Shown piece by piece: positions 19,831-27,187 of a DNA stretch of 30,825 bases. Each line of letters opens with the position of its first letter. Position 1 is the stretch's first letter. The stretch covers positions 1 through 30,825 of the IMG/VR virus record IMGVR_UViG_3300047562_000211; one strand, given 5' to 3'. The position numbers and the translations under genes are program-made. This DNA comes from a virus. Below the pieces are notes generated by a model that made no database searches, was not told where the DNA came from, and saw nothing but the letters and a program-made list of their open reading frames with translations.

Positions 19831-20055
19831 TCATTCTCCCATTAGTACGTATTGTTTTGCTACGTCGATGAGTAGATTTAACTCTGCGGCATTTAGATTA
19901 GTCAGAAACATCATCGTCTCATCGTTAGACCCTATGAATACTGCGGAGTCAAATTTATTTTCCAGTAGTAGTTGAGGAATATGTACAGTAGCTAACTCCT
20001 TTACCTGATCTACTGGATCTTTTTGCTTCTTAAAGTCTGGCGTTACAACTTTCAT
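19831..20055 (-). CDS. Hypothetical protein (74 aa)
   Basis: Beginning MKVVTPDFKKQKDPVDQVKE; no family recognised. It has an alternating alpha/beta look (FDSAVFIGSNDETMMFLTNL). I chose the ATG at 20055: AGGAA lies just upstream and it forms an ATGA overlap with the stop of the DUF3310-like gene. The longer frame to 20088 has no ribosome site. Confidence 0.75.
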   Translation of the reverse strand: MKVVTPDFKKQKDPVDQVKELATVHIPQLLLENKFDSAVFIGSNDETMMFLTNLNAAELNLLIDVAKQYVLMGE

Positions 20056-20339
20056 ATACTTTCCTTGATTAGTCTCTCTAAGTACCACCGGGCTTTACGT
20101 AGGTCTTCTACAGGCTTGCCCTTGTACTCGTATCGCCACAAGTATTTAATGCAGTTTCCTTTTAGGTATCCTGCAAACTGCTCAGGCTCCATAGACTCCT
20201 TGATTGCGTCAATACACTCAATGCTGCCTGCGTTGTAGTGGTGTGGTTTGTTTACTATATCTTCTTGCATTACTTTATATTCTTCAATAATCTTAGACGC
20301 ATCATCCCACTCCCTAGGTAGTGCTTTGTTAATAGACAT
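20052..20339 (-). CDS. DUF3310-like protein
   Basis: 95 aa. NKPHHYNAGSIECIDAIKES, then FAGYLKGNCIKYLWRYEYKG and LRKARWYLERLI is the DUF3310 signature, found widely in phages and sometimes labelled nucleotide kinase without proof. Its biochemical role is unknown to me. The placement between the recombination and dNTP-supply genes fits nucleotide or DNA metabolism. GAGGAAGAGG precedes the ATG. The gene overlaps its neighbours by 11 bases upstream and 4 downstream. Confidence 0.88.
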   Translation of the reverse strand: MSINKALPREWDDASKIIEEYKVMQEDIVNKPHHYNAGSIECIDAIKESMEPEQFAGYLKGNCIKYLWRYEYKGKPVEDLRKARWYLERLIKESI

Positions 20340-20505
20340 CCTCTTCCTCCTCTAATATCTCATCCCAAAATTCTTCTAGTCTTACTATTAGCTTATCTTC
20401 AAACCTGTCTAGTAGCTCATCTGATGTTATCTGAAGAGCCTCTAGTAAATCATCAGGGTCATAAAACCTAAGGATTTTTTCTTTAGTCTCTTCAAGTGTT
20501 AACAT
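20329..20505 (-). CDS. Acidic hypothetical protein (58 aa)
   Basis: Hand translation: MLTLEETKEKILRFYDPDDL, helical and very acidic, ending WDEILEEEEDVY. It overlaps the resolvase gene by 14 bases and the DUF3310-like gene by 11. No good ribosome site other than gag within the previous gene. A small protein mimicking nucleic-acid charge is possible, but nothing in the sequence shows a partner. Confidence 0.7.
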   Translation of the reverse strand: MLTLEETKEKILRFYDPDDLLEALQITSDELLDRFEDKLIVRLEEFWDEILEEEEDVY

Positions 20506-20884
20506 ACTCTATCAACTCCGGTAGTGTATTAATAGTATACCATTTTATCGTGTGCTTGTCACACCATTCTGACATGGTTAGTTTAGTAGTTTTACTTACT
20601 TTCTGCTCAGGTTTCATGAGTACAAACACAAGCTCTTCAGTCCAAGACAGGGATGCCGCTATTGCCTTGTACTTTTGGGTGTCCCCGGCCCTGAAGTACC
20701 CCTTACACTCGACGTAGGTGATTGACTCTCCGCTGTCGAACACAAAGTCTGGGGTGTACATCCTAGGGACTGTGTACGGGATTGACGAAGGCTCGTAGCT
20801 AAATCCACATGGTTGTAACTCTTGCGATACTTCATACTCAAACGTACTCCTAAACCCCGCTGGTGTTTTCTTTTTGCGACTCAT
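20492..20884 (-). CDS. T7 endonuclease I-like Holliday junction resolvase
   Basis: 130 aa. FRSTFEYEVSQEL matches the first helix of T7 gp3 with catalytic-type Glu16. YTPDFVF supplies Asp46 and YVECKGY supplies Glu59-x-Lys61, together the PD-(D/E)xK active site. The end (MSEWCDKHTIKWYTINTLPE) resembles the family's C-terminus. It would cut branched DNA during replication and packaging. It overlaps the upstream nuclease gene by four bases (ATGA). The length is close to T7 gp3. Confidence 0.88.
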   Translation of the reverse strand: MSRKKKTPAGFRSTFEYEVSQELQPCGFSYEPSSIPYTVPRMYTPDFVFDSGESITYVECKGYFRAGDTQKYKAIAASLSWTEELVFVLMKPEQKVSKTTKLTMSEWCDKHTIKWYTINTLPELIEYVNT

Positions 20885-21762
20885 GATACATCCTTAAGCA
20901 GTATCTCCATGACGTTAGGTTCTTTCTCAATGGTAACCAGATAGCGAGGACCTGAAGAGTAAGCGAAGGCGCGAACGGAAGGCCAACATAACTTTTTGTA
21001 GGTGCAGTAGGAGCATCCGACGGCGAGTTTCTGGTTCCCACTCTTTCCATCGTCGATAGGCTGATAGCATACGTCGGGTGGGTCGGGTAGCTCCACTAGC
21101 TTTTTTACGTGTTCAATGCGCTCCTCTATGTCGTAGCTGATCAGGTCGTATATCGGTGCCTGCGTATCTTCCGTGTCGTAAAGTAGGTACGTGAGATGGC
21201 CGTTTTGTTTGTCCATTGCGAGCCAGCCAAACTTTGTTGCTCCTTCTGCGTGAGCGTAGCCTTTAATCTGCCCAACGTAACCAAATGGGTCATCGTAAGC
21301 GAGCGTACCGTCTTTGAATTTCTTAAACCCAAAAGTCGAAACACTCTTAACATCAGTGACAATGCCATCAATTTTACAGTCCATAGAACCAGTAATGCCT
21401 CGGACGTTGACTTTCTTTTGCTCATCTGTTACCTCGTGTCCAGCAGCCTTAGTTAGAAACAACAGTAGTTCTTCGATCAGGTGACCGTACAAAAACTTAA
21501 CATAAGTATGGCCTTGAATCTCTTCGCCTACGTCAGGGTTGTTAACAGCGTTCCAAAGATAGCGATCATCCCGACCAATATTAGACATACGAAGTGTTCT
21601 TCCGTCAGAAGCTTTTTCATTTCCGAACTCCTTGTGCATTAGTTTCTTTACGTTTTCCCCGAAGTCGTCAATGGCCTGATCTAGGTCAACACCTTCAGGG
21701 GGTTGTTTTGTAGATACAACAGAGTAAATGTCGTCTACTAGTGTGTATATCGATTTACTCAT
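20881..21762 (-). CDS. Cas4/RecB-like PD-(D/E)xK exonuclease
   Basis: 293 aa. Active-site pattern: Glu98 (GHLIEELL), Asp128/Asp132 (GSMDCKIDG), Asp137-x-Lys139 (VTDVKS), then GQIKGYAHA (the Gln-Tyr motif IV, about 165-169). Cys250, Cys253 and Cys259 (GCSYCTYKKLC) with Cys232 may hold an iron-sulfur cluster, as in Cas4 and AddB-like nucleases. In a T7-like replication set without a recognisable gp6, it is the likely exonuclease for recombination or host DNA breakdown. It is not part of a CRISPR locus; no repeats or other cas genes are present. ATGA overlaps occur on both sides. Confidence 0.85.
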   Translation of the reverse strand: MSKSIYTLVDDIYSVVSTKQPPEGVDLDQAIDDFGENVKKLMHKEFGNEKASDGRTLRMSNIGRDDRYLWNAVNNPDVGEEIQGHTYVKFLYGHLIEELLLFLTKAAGHEVTDEQKKVNVRGITGSMDCKIDGIVTDVKSVSTFGFKKFKDGTLAYDDPFGYVGQIKGYAHAEGATKFGWLAMDKQNGHLTYLLYDTEDTQAPIYDLISYDIEERIEHVKKLVELPDPPDVCYQPIDDGKSGNQKLAVGCSYCTYKKLCWPSVRAFAYSSGPRYLVTIEKEPNVMEILLKDVS

Positions 21763-22178
21763 TGGTTTTCCTCTAAGTATTTTATGGCTCTAGTCAGCAT
21801 AGCCGTATCGTCATCAAACCCTCCTAAAGACCTGTTGCATTTATGACACAACCAGCCTCTAAAAGCCTCTGTCTCGTGGCAATGGTCTAACACCCAAGAC
21901 CCGTTATTTGTGTTTCCTCGCCCTTTAACAGCTTGTTCGTCCCCCTCACAGATGGGACAGATGTATCCTTTAGGCGGCATACCATATTTAAGCCTTAAGT
22001 TTTCTCTTACTTTGCTCAGTTCATTATTACATTTCTTACATTCTGGTCTTAGGTAATTTCCTCCCGAGGTTCTTGAGAACCTTTCTATAGGCAACAGCTG
22101 CTTACACTTACTACATTCCTTATGATCACCGCCTAAATCATAATGATCATCCTCTATCATTAATGTAAGCTGTTCCAT
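21759..22178 (-). CDS. Recombination endonuclease VII-like (HNH/zinc)
   Basis: 139 aa. The C-terminal half carries ICPICEG, LDHCHETEAFRGWLCHKCNR and LGGFDDD, the Endonuclease_7 core with two CxxC zinc pairs and the DH-H catalytic segment. The N-terminal part adds a further pair of Cys motifs (ECSKCKQ, ECKKCN) common in phage versions. It resolves branched DNA. A second junction nuclease lies two genes downstream, so this genome carries both the T4 and T7 resolvase types. The ATG overlaps the stop of the polymerase gene. Confidence 0.9.
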   Translation of the reverse strand: MEQLTLMIEDDHYDLGGDHKECSKCKQLLPIERFSRTSGGNYLRPECKKCNNELSKVRENLRLKYGMPPKGYICPICEGDEQAVKGRGNTNNGSWVLDHCHETEAFRGWLCHKCNRSLGGFDDDTAMLTRAIKYLEENQ

Positions 22179-23836
22179 CAGTGCGTCTCACTCCAGTTGT
22201 CTCCGATTTTGTACTCTCCGTCGAGGGGACAGCGGAGTCCGAAGGCTTCCCCTGCCTGCTTAAGGCAAGACACCGCAAGCTCCCCGAAAGCTTCTGCCTG
22301 TTGCTCATCAACCTCTGCCTGTACTTCGTCATGCACGTTACCTACAAACTTAAAGTTAAAGTCCTGACCCTTGGCTTGCTCGTCTAGCAACACTAAGGCC
22401 TTTTTCATTACGATGGCTCCTGCAGCCTGTAATAGTGTGTTTAGTGCACTATGTTCTGACCTAACCCAGAGCTTTCTTCCGTCGAGTCCAATAAGGTAAC
22501 CTTTTCCAACTGCTCGCCCAACTCGTTCTCGTAGACTTGCAAGAGCTGGTGTATTGCTGAGAAAACGTTGCTTAAGCGCATTGCCGTCTCTAGCACTTCC
22601 CCCGACGACGCTTCCAATCTTGGCATCTCCTGCCCCGTAGAGGAAAGCATAGATGAAAGTTTTAGCTTGAGACCGTTCCTTAAGTCCTGCAGCGATTTGA
22701 TTTGCGGTGTGAATGTCTCCTGTAAGGATTTCATTTGTATAGTCCTCGTCGTCCATATAGTGAGCCAGCATACGCAACTCCAGACCTGAAGCATCGAAGC
22801 CAACCAGTTTCTTACCCTTTGGTACAATCCAGCACATCCTGCTCTCAGCCCCGTAGAGGCCTCTGGCGGTGATCTGGGCCATGTTAGGACTCTGGTGTGT
22901 CATACGTCCAGTAACGGCCCCACAAGGGTTTACACGGCCATGTACACGGTCTGTGTCCTGATCAGCGTGATCTATCCATGACTGAACCATTGCAGATCTT
23001 TTCTGTAACGTGAGGTACTCGAGCACAAGAAGCGACTCAGGGATTGATAAGTTCTCCGAGAGGGTTTTTTCGTCAACCTTAGGTTTTCCCGTCTCTGTAA
23101 CGCTGCCCCATTTAGCACCCTTCTCTGTAAGTCTCTCTGCGACTTGCTGGCGAGAACCCGGATTGAACACAGTAATCTTGTCCTTAAGACGTTTTCCTGT
23201 TTTGTCCGAGAAACGCTTTTCAACGATTGGAGGAAAGACTTCCTGTAGTTCATTCTCTATCTCCTTCTGGCGCTGAAGCATCTCAGCCAGCAATGTAGAC
23301 GCATAACGAAAGTTAAGCAGCCACCCGTTCCTCTCTTGCTCTGCTATGACCCAAGCTACCTTGTGCTCTAGGTCTATAGATAGATCAGAAAAGCCCTTAA
23401 GATCCTTACGTAGCTCATTATGTACTGCTTCGGTTACGTCTACGTCCCGCATACAGTAGTCAATCATCTGTGGGGTTAGCTGTGACCAGTCGTTGTGATC
23501 ACCCTTAGGGAAGCCTAGGGTGTTGCCCCAGTTCCGAAGTGAGTGTCCACCAGAGCGACTAGGATCAGCCAGACGACTAAGTGTAAGGGTATCCAAGACA
23601 TACTCAGGATCAAAGACCACACCCCATAGCCGATCAAGTACAGGGATGTCATAACCGATGACATTATGTCCAACCCATATAGCATCAGGGATCGAAGCTT
23701 TGTACGCAATGAGGTCAGTAGCATTAGTGATCACCGTTGTAGTCTGTTTGTACTTACAAGCCACACACCAGATTACACTGGGCTTCAGGCCGTCCGATTC
23801 TAAATCAAAGTAAACGTATCGTGGTTCAGATTGCAT
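22178..23836 (-). CDS. Family A DNA polymerase with 3'-5' exonuclease
   Basis: 552 aa. Proofreading motifs are intact: FDLES (Asp11, Glu13), GHNVIGYD (Asn58, Asp63), YCMRD (Tyr127, Asp131). Polymerase motif A is DASGLELR (Asp348), the O helix is RSQAKTFIYAFLYGAG (Arg388, Lys392) and motif C is HDE (502-504). The residue equivalent to E. coli Phe762 is Tyr396, as in T7. It is shorter than T7 polymerase, so a thioredoxin-binding insert is probably absent. I chose the ATG at 23836: AGGA lies 8 bases upstream and the exonuclease motif then falls near residue 11. An in-frame ATG at 23875 would overlap the previous gene and lacks a site. Confidence 0.95.
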   Translation of the reverse strand: MQSEPRYVYFDLESDGLKPSVIWCVACKYKQTTTVITNATDLIAYKASIPDAIWVGHNVIGYDIPVLDRLWGVVFDPEYVLDTLTLSRLADPSRSGGHSLRNWGNTLGFPKGDHNDWSQLTPQMIDYCMRDVDVTEAVHNELRKDLKGFSDLSIDLEHKVAWVIAEQERNGWLLNFRYASTLLAEMLQRQKEIENELQEVFPPIVEKRFSDKTGKRLKDKITVFNPGSRQQVAERLTEKGAKWGSVTETGKPKVDEKTLSENLSIPESLLVLEYLTLQKRSAMVQSWIDHADQDTDRVHGRVNPCGAVTGRMTHQSPNMAQITARGLYGAESRMCWIVPKGKKLVGFDASGLELRMLAHYMDDEDYTNEILTGDIHTANQIAAGLKERSQAKTFIYAFLYGAGDAKIGSVVGGSARDGNALKQRFLSNTPALASLRERVGRAVGKGYLIGLDGRKLWVRSEHSALNTLLQAAGAIVMKKALVLLDEQAKGQDFNFKFVGNVHDEVQAEVDEQQAEAFGELAVSCLKQAGEAFGLRCPLDGEYKIGDNWSETH

Positions 23837-23852
23837 CTCTAGCATCCTACTG

Positions 23853-24038
23853 TTAAAAGTCTGTCTCGTCCTCATCGTATTCAGCCTGAGGTATTACATA
23901 AGCCTGTGGGTATATGTCTCTATCAACACCAAGTAATAAAAAATCAACCGCTTTTGCTTTGTTACCGAATAAACCTAAAACAACGTCGAGGTACATTCCA
24001 TCACTTGCATATTCTTCGCCAATTACATACCATTTCAA
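23853..24038 (-). CDS. Hypothetical protein between helicase and polymerase
   Basis: 61 aa, beginning (M)KWYVIGEEYASDGMYLDVVL and ending acidic (EYDEDETDF). The start appears to be TTG, overlapping the helicase stop (TTGA), with GGGAG about 10 bases upstream. An in-frame ATG at 23996 has no ribosome site. The acidic, Phe-ending tail resembles the C-termini of phage SSB and of the helicase in this operon (EGETEF), which may contact replication partners. That is inference. Confidence 0.68.
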   Translation of the reverse strand: MKWYVIGEEYASDGMYLDVVLGLFGNKAKAVDFLLLGVDRDIYPQAYVIPQAEYDEDETDF

Positions 24039-25672
24039 AACTCAGTTTCTCCCTCGTCAAATGAAGGTGCGGGTACTTCATTCATGCGTCCTGTCTCTAG
24101 GTCGTACCGTAGCCAGCAAGCGGGGCCTGTCTGACCAGTGTAGCGATTCTTGAGTATCCTGACGCACGTTGTGTTACGTACTAGTGGGTCCTCGTGTTGC
24201 TGATTTCGCTCCATACCGATCACAATATCGGATAGCTGGGCTATGCTCTGGCTACCACGTAAGTCCTGTAGGCTAATGGAGCCGCCGTCCTCATGAGCTT
24301 TACCAGTGACCCGCTTCAGGTGCGACACTAGGAACAATCCAATCCCTGTCTCTGCCACCAGTGTGCGGAGTTTAGTCATTATCTCATCGATAGCCTTACG
24401 CTCGTCTCCGTTGTCCTGACCTGATACTACGATGGACAGGTGGTCAAGTATAACGTATTTGCAGTCAAGGGCTTTCGCCATGTACCGGACTCTTGATAGT
24501 AAGTTGTCCGTTGAAGTTGACCCCCAGTGGTCGAATAGATAGTACCTTCCCGTTCCCAGAGTTGCTTCCCAGTATGGTCTAAGGTCATCGACAGGTGTGT
24601 CTTCTTCCAAGTGTAACGGCCTATTTGCCGCCACCGACATGATTCCCAGAGTGGTACGGGGTACGTCTTCTTCAAGTGCAAGTACTCCGATGTTCGCTTG
24701 TGTACGCTGTAGTAAGTCGTATTCAAGCTCTCGTATGAATTGGCTTTTCCCCATTCCAGATCCACTAGTAATGGTGACGAGTTCATAGGGCCTATGACCC
24801 CTTGTGATGGTGTTAAGTCCTTCCCACGGGTAAGGAATCGATTTAACGGATCTTTTGTTGACAAGCGCATCCCAAGTGTCCTCCCCTGCTACGATGCCGT
24901 CTGGTCTATAGACTTTAGAGTCCCACCACGCCTCAGTAAACTCCTTGATCCGGTTTGCCGTGAGCATCTCACTGGCGTCCTTCATAGGCAGCTTACAGAT
25001 GCGTAGCTTGTTAGGACTGAAAATGTCCTTGACTTGCTCTACTGCTAGGTTACCCGCCTTGTCGTTATCAAAGCACAGGACAACCTGATCGTACCCTTCG
25101 ATAAACTCTAGGCTGGCTTTAATCTCCTTGACGGCAGCACTAGCGCCACCCTTGAGGCTAACCACGTCGAACTTCTTACCGAACATCTCGTACACACTCA
25201 GGGCGTCTAGCTCTCCCTCAGTGATAGTCAAGAACTTCCCACGGCCCCTACACACGTTCTGCCCGAATAGGCCAGCACTGGGTAGGTCACCTGTGGCGTA
25301 GAAGCCTTTGGTAGCTACCTGACGTACCTTAGAAGCCACCAGTTCGCCCGTCTCAGGGTGATAGTAAGGATAGTAGTGCTTGTCTATCTTACCCTGCTGA
25401 TCGAACTCTACAGTGACCTTGTAGGCTGCACAGGTCTCCTTTGAAATCTTACGTGTATCTAAGTCCGATACTGCTGGCCCTAACTTTACCTTGTAGCCCG
25501 AGACTGGAATCTCAGGGGCAGCATCAGCCACCCCCTCGAAACCTCCACCGTAGACATGGTAGCCGCAGTCCGGTGTAAAGCAATGCTTACCCCCGTTCTC
25601 GTATACTGCTACGTTGTCTTTGGAGCCGCAGTTAGGGCATGGTTCCCTTCCTACAACCTTGGAGTCAGCCAT
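24035..25672 (-). CDS. Primase-helicase (T7 gp4-like)
   Basis: 545 aa, both activities in one chain. Zinc site: Cys12, Cys15, Cys31, Cys36 (CPNC...CFTPDC). TOPRIM: Glu152 (TEGELDALS) and FDNDKAG (Asp202, Asp204). RecA-like helicase: Walker A SGSGMGKS (303-310), LEED (333-336), YVILDH (Asp410), RGSQSIAQLSD, and RILKNRYTG near 505-512 as the arginine-finger region. The acidic tail ending ETEF is the type that docks DNA polymerase in T7. It would unwind the fork and lay down primers. The start ATG lies two bases after the SSB stop. Confidence 0.95.
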   Translation of the reverse strand: MADSKVVGREPCPNCGSKDNVAVYENGGKHCFTPDCGYHVYGGGFEGVADAAPEIPVSGYKVKLGPAVSDLDTRKISKETCAAYKVTVEFDQQGKIDKHYYPYYHPETGELVASKVRQVATKGFYATGDLPSAGLFGQNVCRGRGKFLTITEGELDALSVYEMFGKKFDVVSLKGGASAAVKEIKASLEFIEGYDQVVLCFDNDKAGNLAVEQVKDIFSPNKLRICKLPMKDASEMLTANRIKEFTEAWWDSKVYRPDGIVAGEDTWDALVNKRSVKSIPYPWEGLNTITRGHRPYELVTITSGSGMGKSQFIRELEYDLLQRTQANIGVLALEEDVPRTTLGIMSVAANRPLHLEEDTPVDDLRPYWEATLGTGRYYLFDHWGSTSTDNLLSRVRYMAKALDCKYVILDHLSIVVSGQDNGDERKAIDEIMTKLRTLVAETGIGLFLVSHLKRVTGKAHEDGGSISLQDLRGSQSIAQLSDIVIGMERNQQHEDPLVRNTTCVRILKNRYTGQTGPACWLRYDLETGRMNEVPAPSFDEGETEF

Positions 25673-25674
25673 TA

Positions 25675-26052
25675 TCAGAACTCCGCTGCGTCTGCTGTGG
25701 CTTCGTTATCAGCTACTTCGATAACCTTGACGGCCTCTAGGTAGGTAGACACACCGTGTACTGGGTGTTGTGGCCCCAGCTTGTACTTCAGGCGCACCTT
25801 AGAGTTGTAAGGCACCTCACCAGACCACTCCTCACCGTCAGCATCAAAGGCTTTTACGTCGAAACGTGACTTGAACTTGCGCTGCTTTGCGCCGTTATAA
25901 TCCTTGATCTTGACGCCTTTTGCTGCTAACTGGTTGGCATCTTCGTCGGACAGTGTTACGGTCATGCTGAAGGCACCCGTAGACTGACCCATGTACTCGT
26001 CGTGCTTAGTGATGTTGCTGAAGTTTACTGTACCTTCGATTACGTCAAACAT
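25675..26052 (-). CDS. ssb: Single-stranded DNA binding protein (gp2.5-like)
   Basis: 125 aa. MFDVIEGTVNFSNITKHDEY, then FSMTVTLSDEDANQLAAKGV and KQRKFKSRFDV resemble phage OB-fold SSBs. The C-terminus (EVADNEATADAAEF) is acidic with a terminal Phe, as in T7 gp2.5, where it binds polymerase and helicase. It precedes the helicase by two bases. The open frame extends 40 codons further to 26172, but a TTGACA-17-TATACT promoter lies inside that extension. AGGGAAG lies 7 bases before the ATG at 26052, so I use this start. Confidence 0.88.
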   Translation of the reverse strand: MFDVIEGTVNFSNITKHDEYMGQSTGAFSMTVTLSDEDANQLAAKGVKIKDYNGAKQRKFKSRFDVKAFDADGEEWSGEVPYNSKVRLKYKLGPQHPVHGVSTYLEAVKVIEVADNEATADAAEF

Positions 26053-26115
26053 AGGTTCGCTTCCCTGTTTAGTTACATTGGTTGGTTTAGATTGGCTTTT
26101 GCCAGTCTTACTAAT

Positions 26116-26144
26116 AGTATACTCCTCTTTTATCTTTTTGTCAA
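26116..26144 (-). promoter_or_regulatory. Sigma70 promoter for replication genes
   Basis: On the minus strand TTGACA (26144-26139) and TATACT (26121-26116) are 17 bases apart. The predicted start is near 26109, leaving about 57 bases of leader before the SSB ATG at 26052. A small TGGC-AAAA-GCCA hairpin lies in that leader. It would give the SSB-helicase-polymerase block its own promoter. Confidence 0.82.
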
Positions 26145-26164
26145 GTGTTAAATCCTCTAGATCC

Positions 26165-26374
26165 TCAAACATCTTCTATCACATCCCTACTTAGTACGTC
26201 ATCTGCAGCCTTACGTAGCCACTTAGCTAACGCTTCCCTAGACTCTGCAGATACTGATACGGCGTCCTCTGTCCACCCTACGCTGTCACTGTCAAACTTG
26301 TACACCTCCACTAGCTCGTACAGATCCTCCCCGGCAAAGTCTTTGGTCTTACGTGCAGCATAGTGCCATGTCAT
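26165..26374 (-). CDS. Hypothetical protein (69 aa)
   Basis: MTWHYAARKTKDFAGEDLYE, then VYKFDSDSVGWTEDAVSVSA and a helical end (ALAKWLRKAADDVLSRDVIE). It has an alpha/beta pattern like small phage proteins with a strand-strand-helix fold, but no known family. ATGA overlap with the upstream gene. It is the last gene before the SSB promoter. Confidence 0.75.
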   Translation of the reverse strand: MTWHYAARKTKDFAGEDLYELVEVYKFDSDSVGWTEDAVSVSAESREALAKWLRKAADDVLSRDVIEDV

Positions 26375-26595
26375 GACTTGAACTCGTCTATGGCTATCTC
26401 AATTAGCTCCTCCTCTAAACGCTCTACCTCACGCTCACTCAGAGACGAATTAGCGTACATACGGCCTACAATCTCGCCGCCTATGTAGCCTGTCTCGTCG
26501 TCCCACTCTACCTCTACGTCAGCCCCGTAGTAGAACCCGTCGGGGTGATACTGCTCTACGCTAACGATTGTTGATCCTTCTGTTGATAGTCCCAT
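26371..26595 (-). CDS. Acidic hypothetical protein (74 aa)
   Basis: MGLSTEGSTIVSVEQYHPDG, then DVEVEWDDETGYIGGEIVG and an acidic helix (REVERLEEELIEIAIDEFKS). The first half is strand-rich and no family is recognised. GAGG is placed 10 bases before the ATG. Coupled to the next gene by ATGA. Confidence 0.75.
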   Translation of the reverse strand: MGLSTEGSTIVSVEQYHPDGFYYGADVEVEWDDETGYIGGEIVGRMYANSSLSEREVERLEEELIEIAIDEFKS

Positions 26596-26596
26596 T

Positions 26597-26830
26597 TCAT
26601 TCTGCCTCTAGTTTTAAAACTTTAAGTCCATTAATGATACCGTATTGCTGGAGCGTCTCTAGGGCCTCTGTATGGCTCTGTGAGAGCTTTTTGCTGAAGG
26701 GTATGCCACCATAAGGGTCAGCCTTCTCAAAGGCCTTACAGAGCCGTTTAGAGGCTTCTAGGCCTATGACGGGTACTGTGAGTGACCCATGCTGGATTAA
26801 ATACAGGTCAATACGTTCCTCAGGGTCCAT
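26597..26830 (-). CDS. Hypothetical protein (77 aa), first gene after structured leader
   Basis: MDPEERIDLYLIQHGSLTVP, then helical RLCKAFEKADPYGGIPFSKK. Not recognised. I chose the ATG at 26830: GAGG lies 7 bases upstream, while the in-frame ATG at 26842 has no site. It is the first gene behind the perfect promoter at 26996-26968 and a leader rich in inverted repeats. Its expression is therefore probably the first target of whatever that leader does. Confidence 0.75.
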   Translation of the reverse strand: MDPEERIDLYLIQHGSLTVPVIGLEASKRLCKAFEKADPYGGIPFSKKLSQSHTEALETLQQYGIINGLKVLKLEAE

Positions 26831-26877
26831 ATGTAGCCTCATGTAGTTTTAGGTTAGCCTTAGAAGTAACTTCACAT

Positions 26878-26964
26878 GTACTAATGTAGTACTACAGTAG
26901 ATTACTCCTTTACTTACCTACTTAGTAATACTTGTTTAGTTACTTCATTAGTTACTACTGTAGT
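26878..26964 (-). ncRNA. Structured leader A sharing a 20-nt element with leader B
   Basis: Reading the minus strand from the predicted start near 26961, ACTACAGTAG (26964-26955) is perfectly complementary to CTACTGTAGT (26900-26891). Inside, ATTACT (26929-26924) pairs with AGTAAT (26906-26901) and holds AAGTAAAGG near its 3' side. The element AAGTAAAGGAGTAATCTACT (26915-26896) recurs with one mismatch at 30471-30490. A second hairpin, GTACTA-CAT-TAGTAC (26892-26878), overlaps the closing stem and could be an alternative fold. No reading frame follows the internal AAAGGAG. It may act by controlling readthrough or translation of the gene at 26830; function unknown. Confidence 0.55.
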
Positions 26965-27164
26965 TAAATTATATCATGAACAGTAAAATCTGTCAAGTAC
27001 TCATCTAGTGAAATAATACCAGTATTCTCTGCCTCCTCTAAGTCCCACTCAGTAGCCAGAGAAACAGCATAACAAGTACTGCATAGATCAATATATTCAC
27101 CTCGGTTATCCTTCTTGATAGCTTCAAAGTCCTCTAGTAATGTGTTGCAAGCTTTACATCTCAT
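26964..27164 (-). CDS. Small CxxC-type zinc protein
   Basis: 66 aa: MRCKACNTLLEDFEAIKKDN then LCSTCYAVS. The pairs CKAC (3-6) and CSTC (28-31) form a zinc-ribbon-like knuckle. The rest is acidic and helical (EWDLEEAENTGIISLDEYLT). It may be a small regulator or adaptor; no family is assigned. GAGGAATACT lies before the ATG. Its 3' end contains the next promoter, an economical overlap of coding and control sequence. Confidence 0.78.
   Translation of the reverse strand: MRCKACNTLLEDFEAIKKDNRGEYIDLCSTCYAVSLATEWDLEEAENTGIISLDEYLTDFTVHDII
26968..26996 (-). promoter_or_regulatory. Perfect sigma70 promoter before leader A
   Basis: TTGACA (26996-26991) and TATAAT (26973-26968), spacing 17, both perfect on the minus strand. 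The predicted start near 26961 coincides with the beginning of the 10-bp closing stem of leader A. The promoter lies wholly within the end of the upstream coding region. Confidence 0.88.
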
Positions 27165-27187
27165 TTTAGTATTCCTCTAGGTAATGT

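Noticed and set aside
20881-21762. Part of a CRISPR-Cas system because of the Cas4-like nuclease
   Set aside because: No direct-repeat array or other cas gene exists in the window. Cas4-like nucleases are common in phage replication modules.
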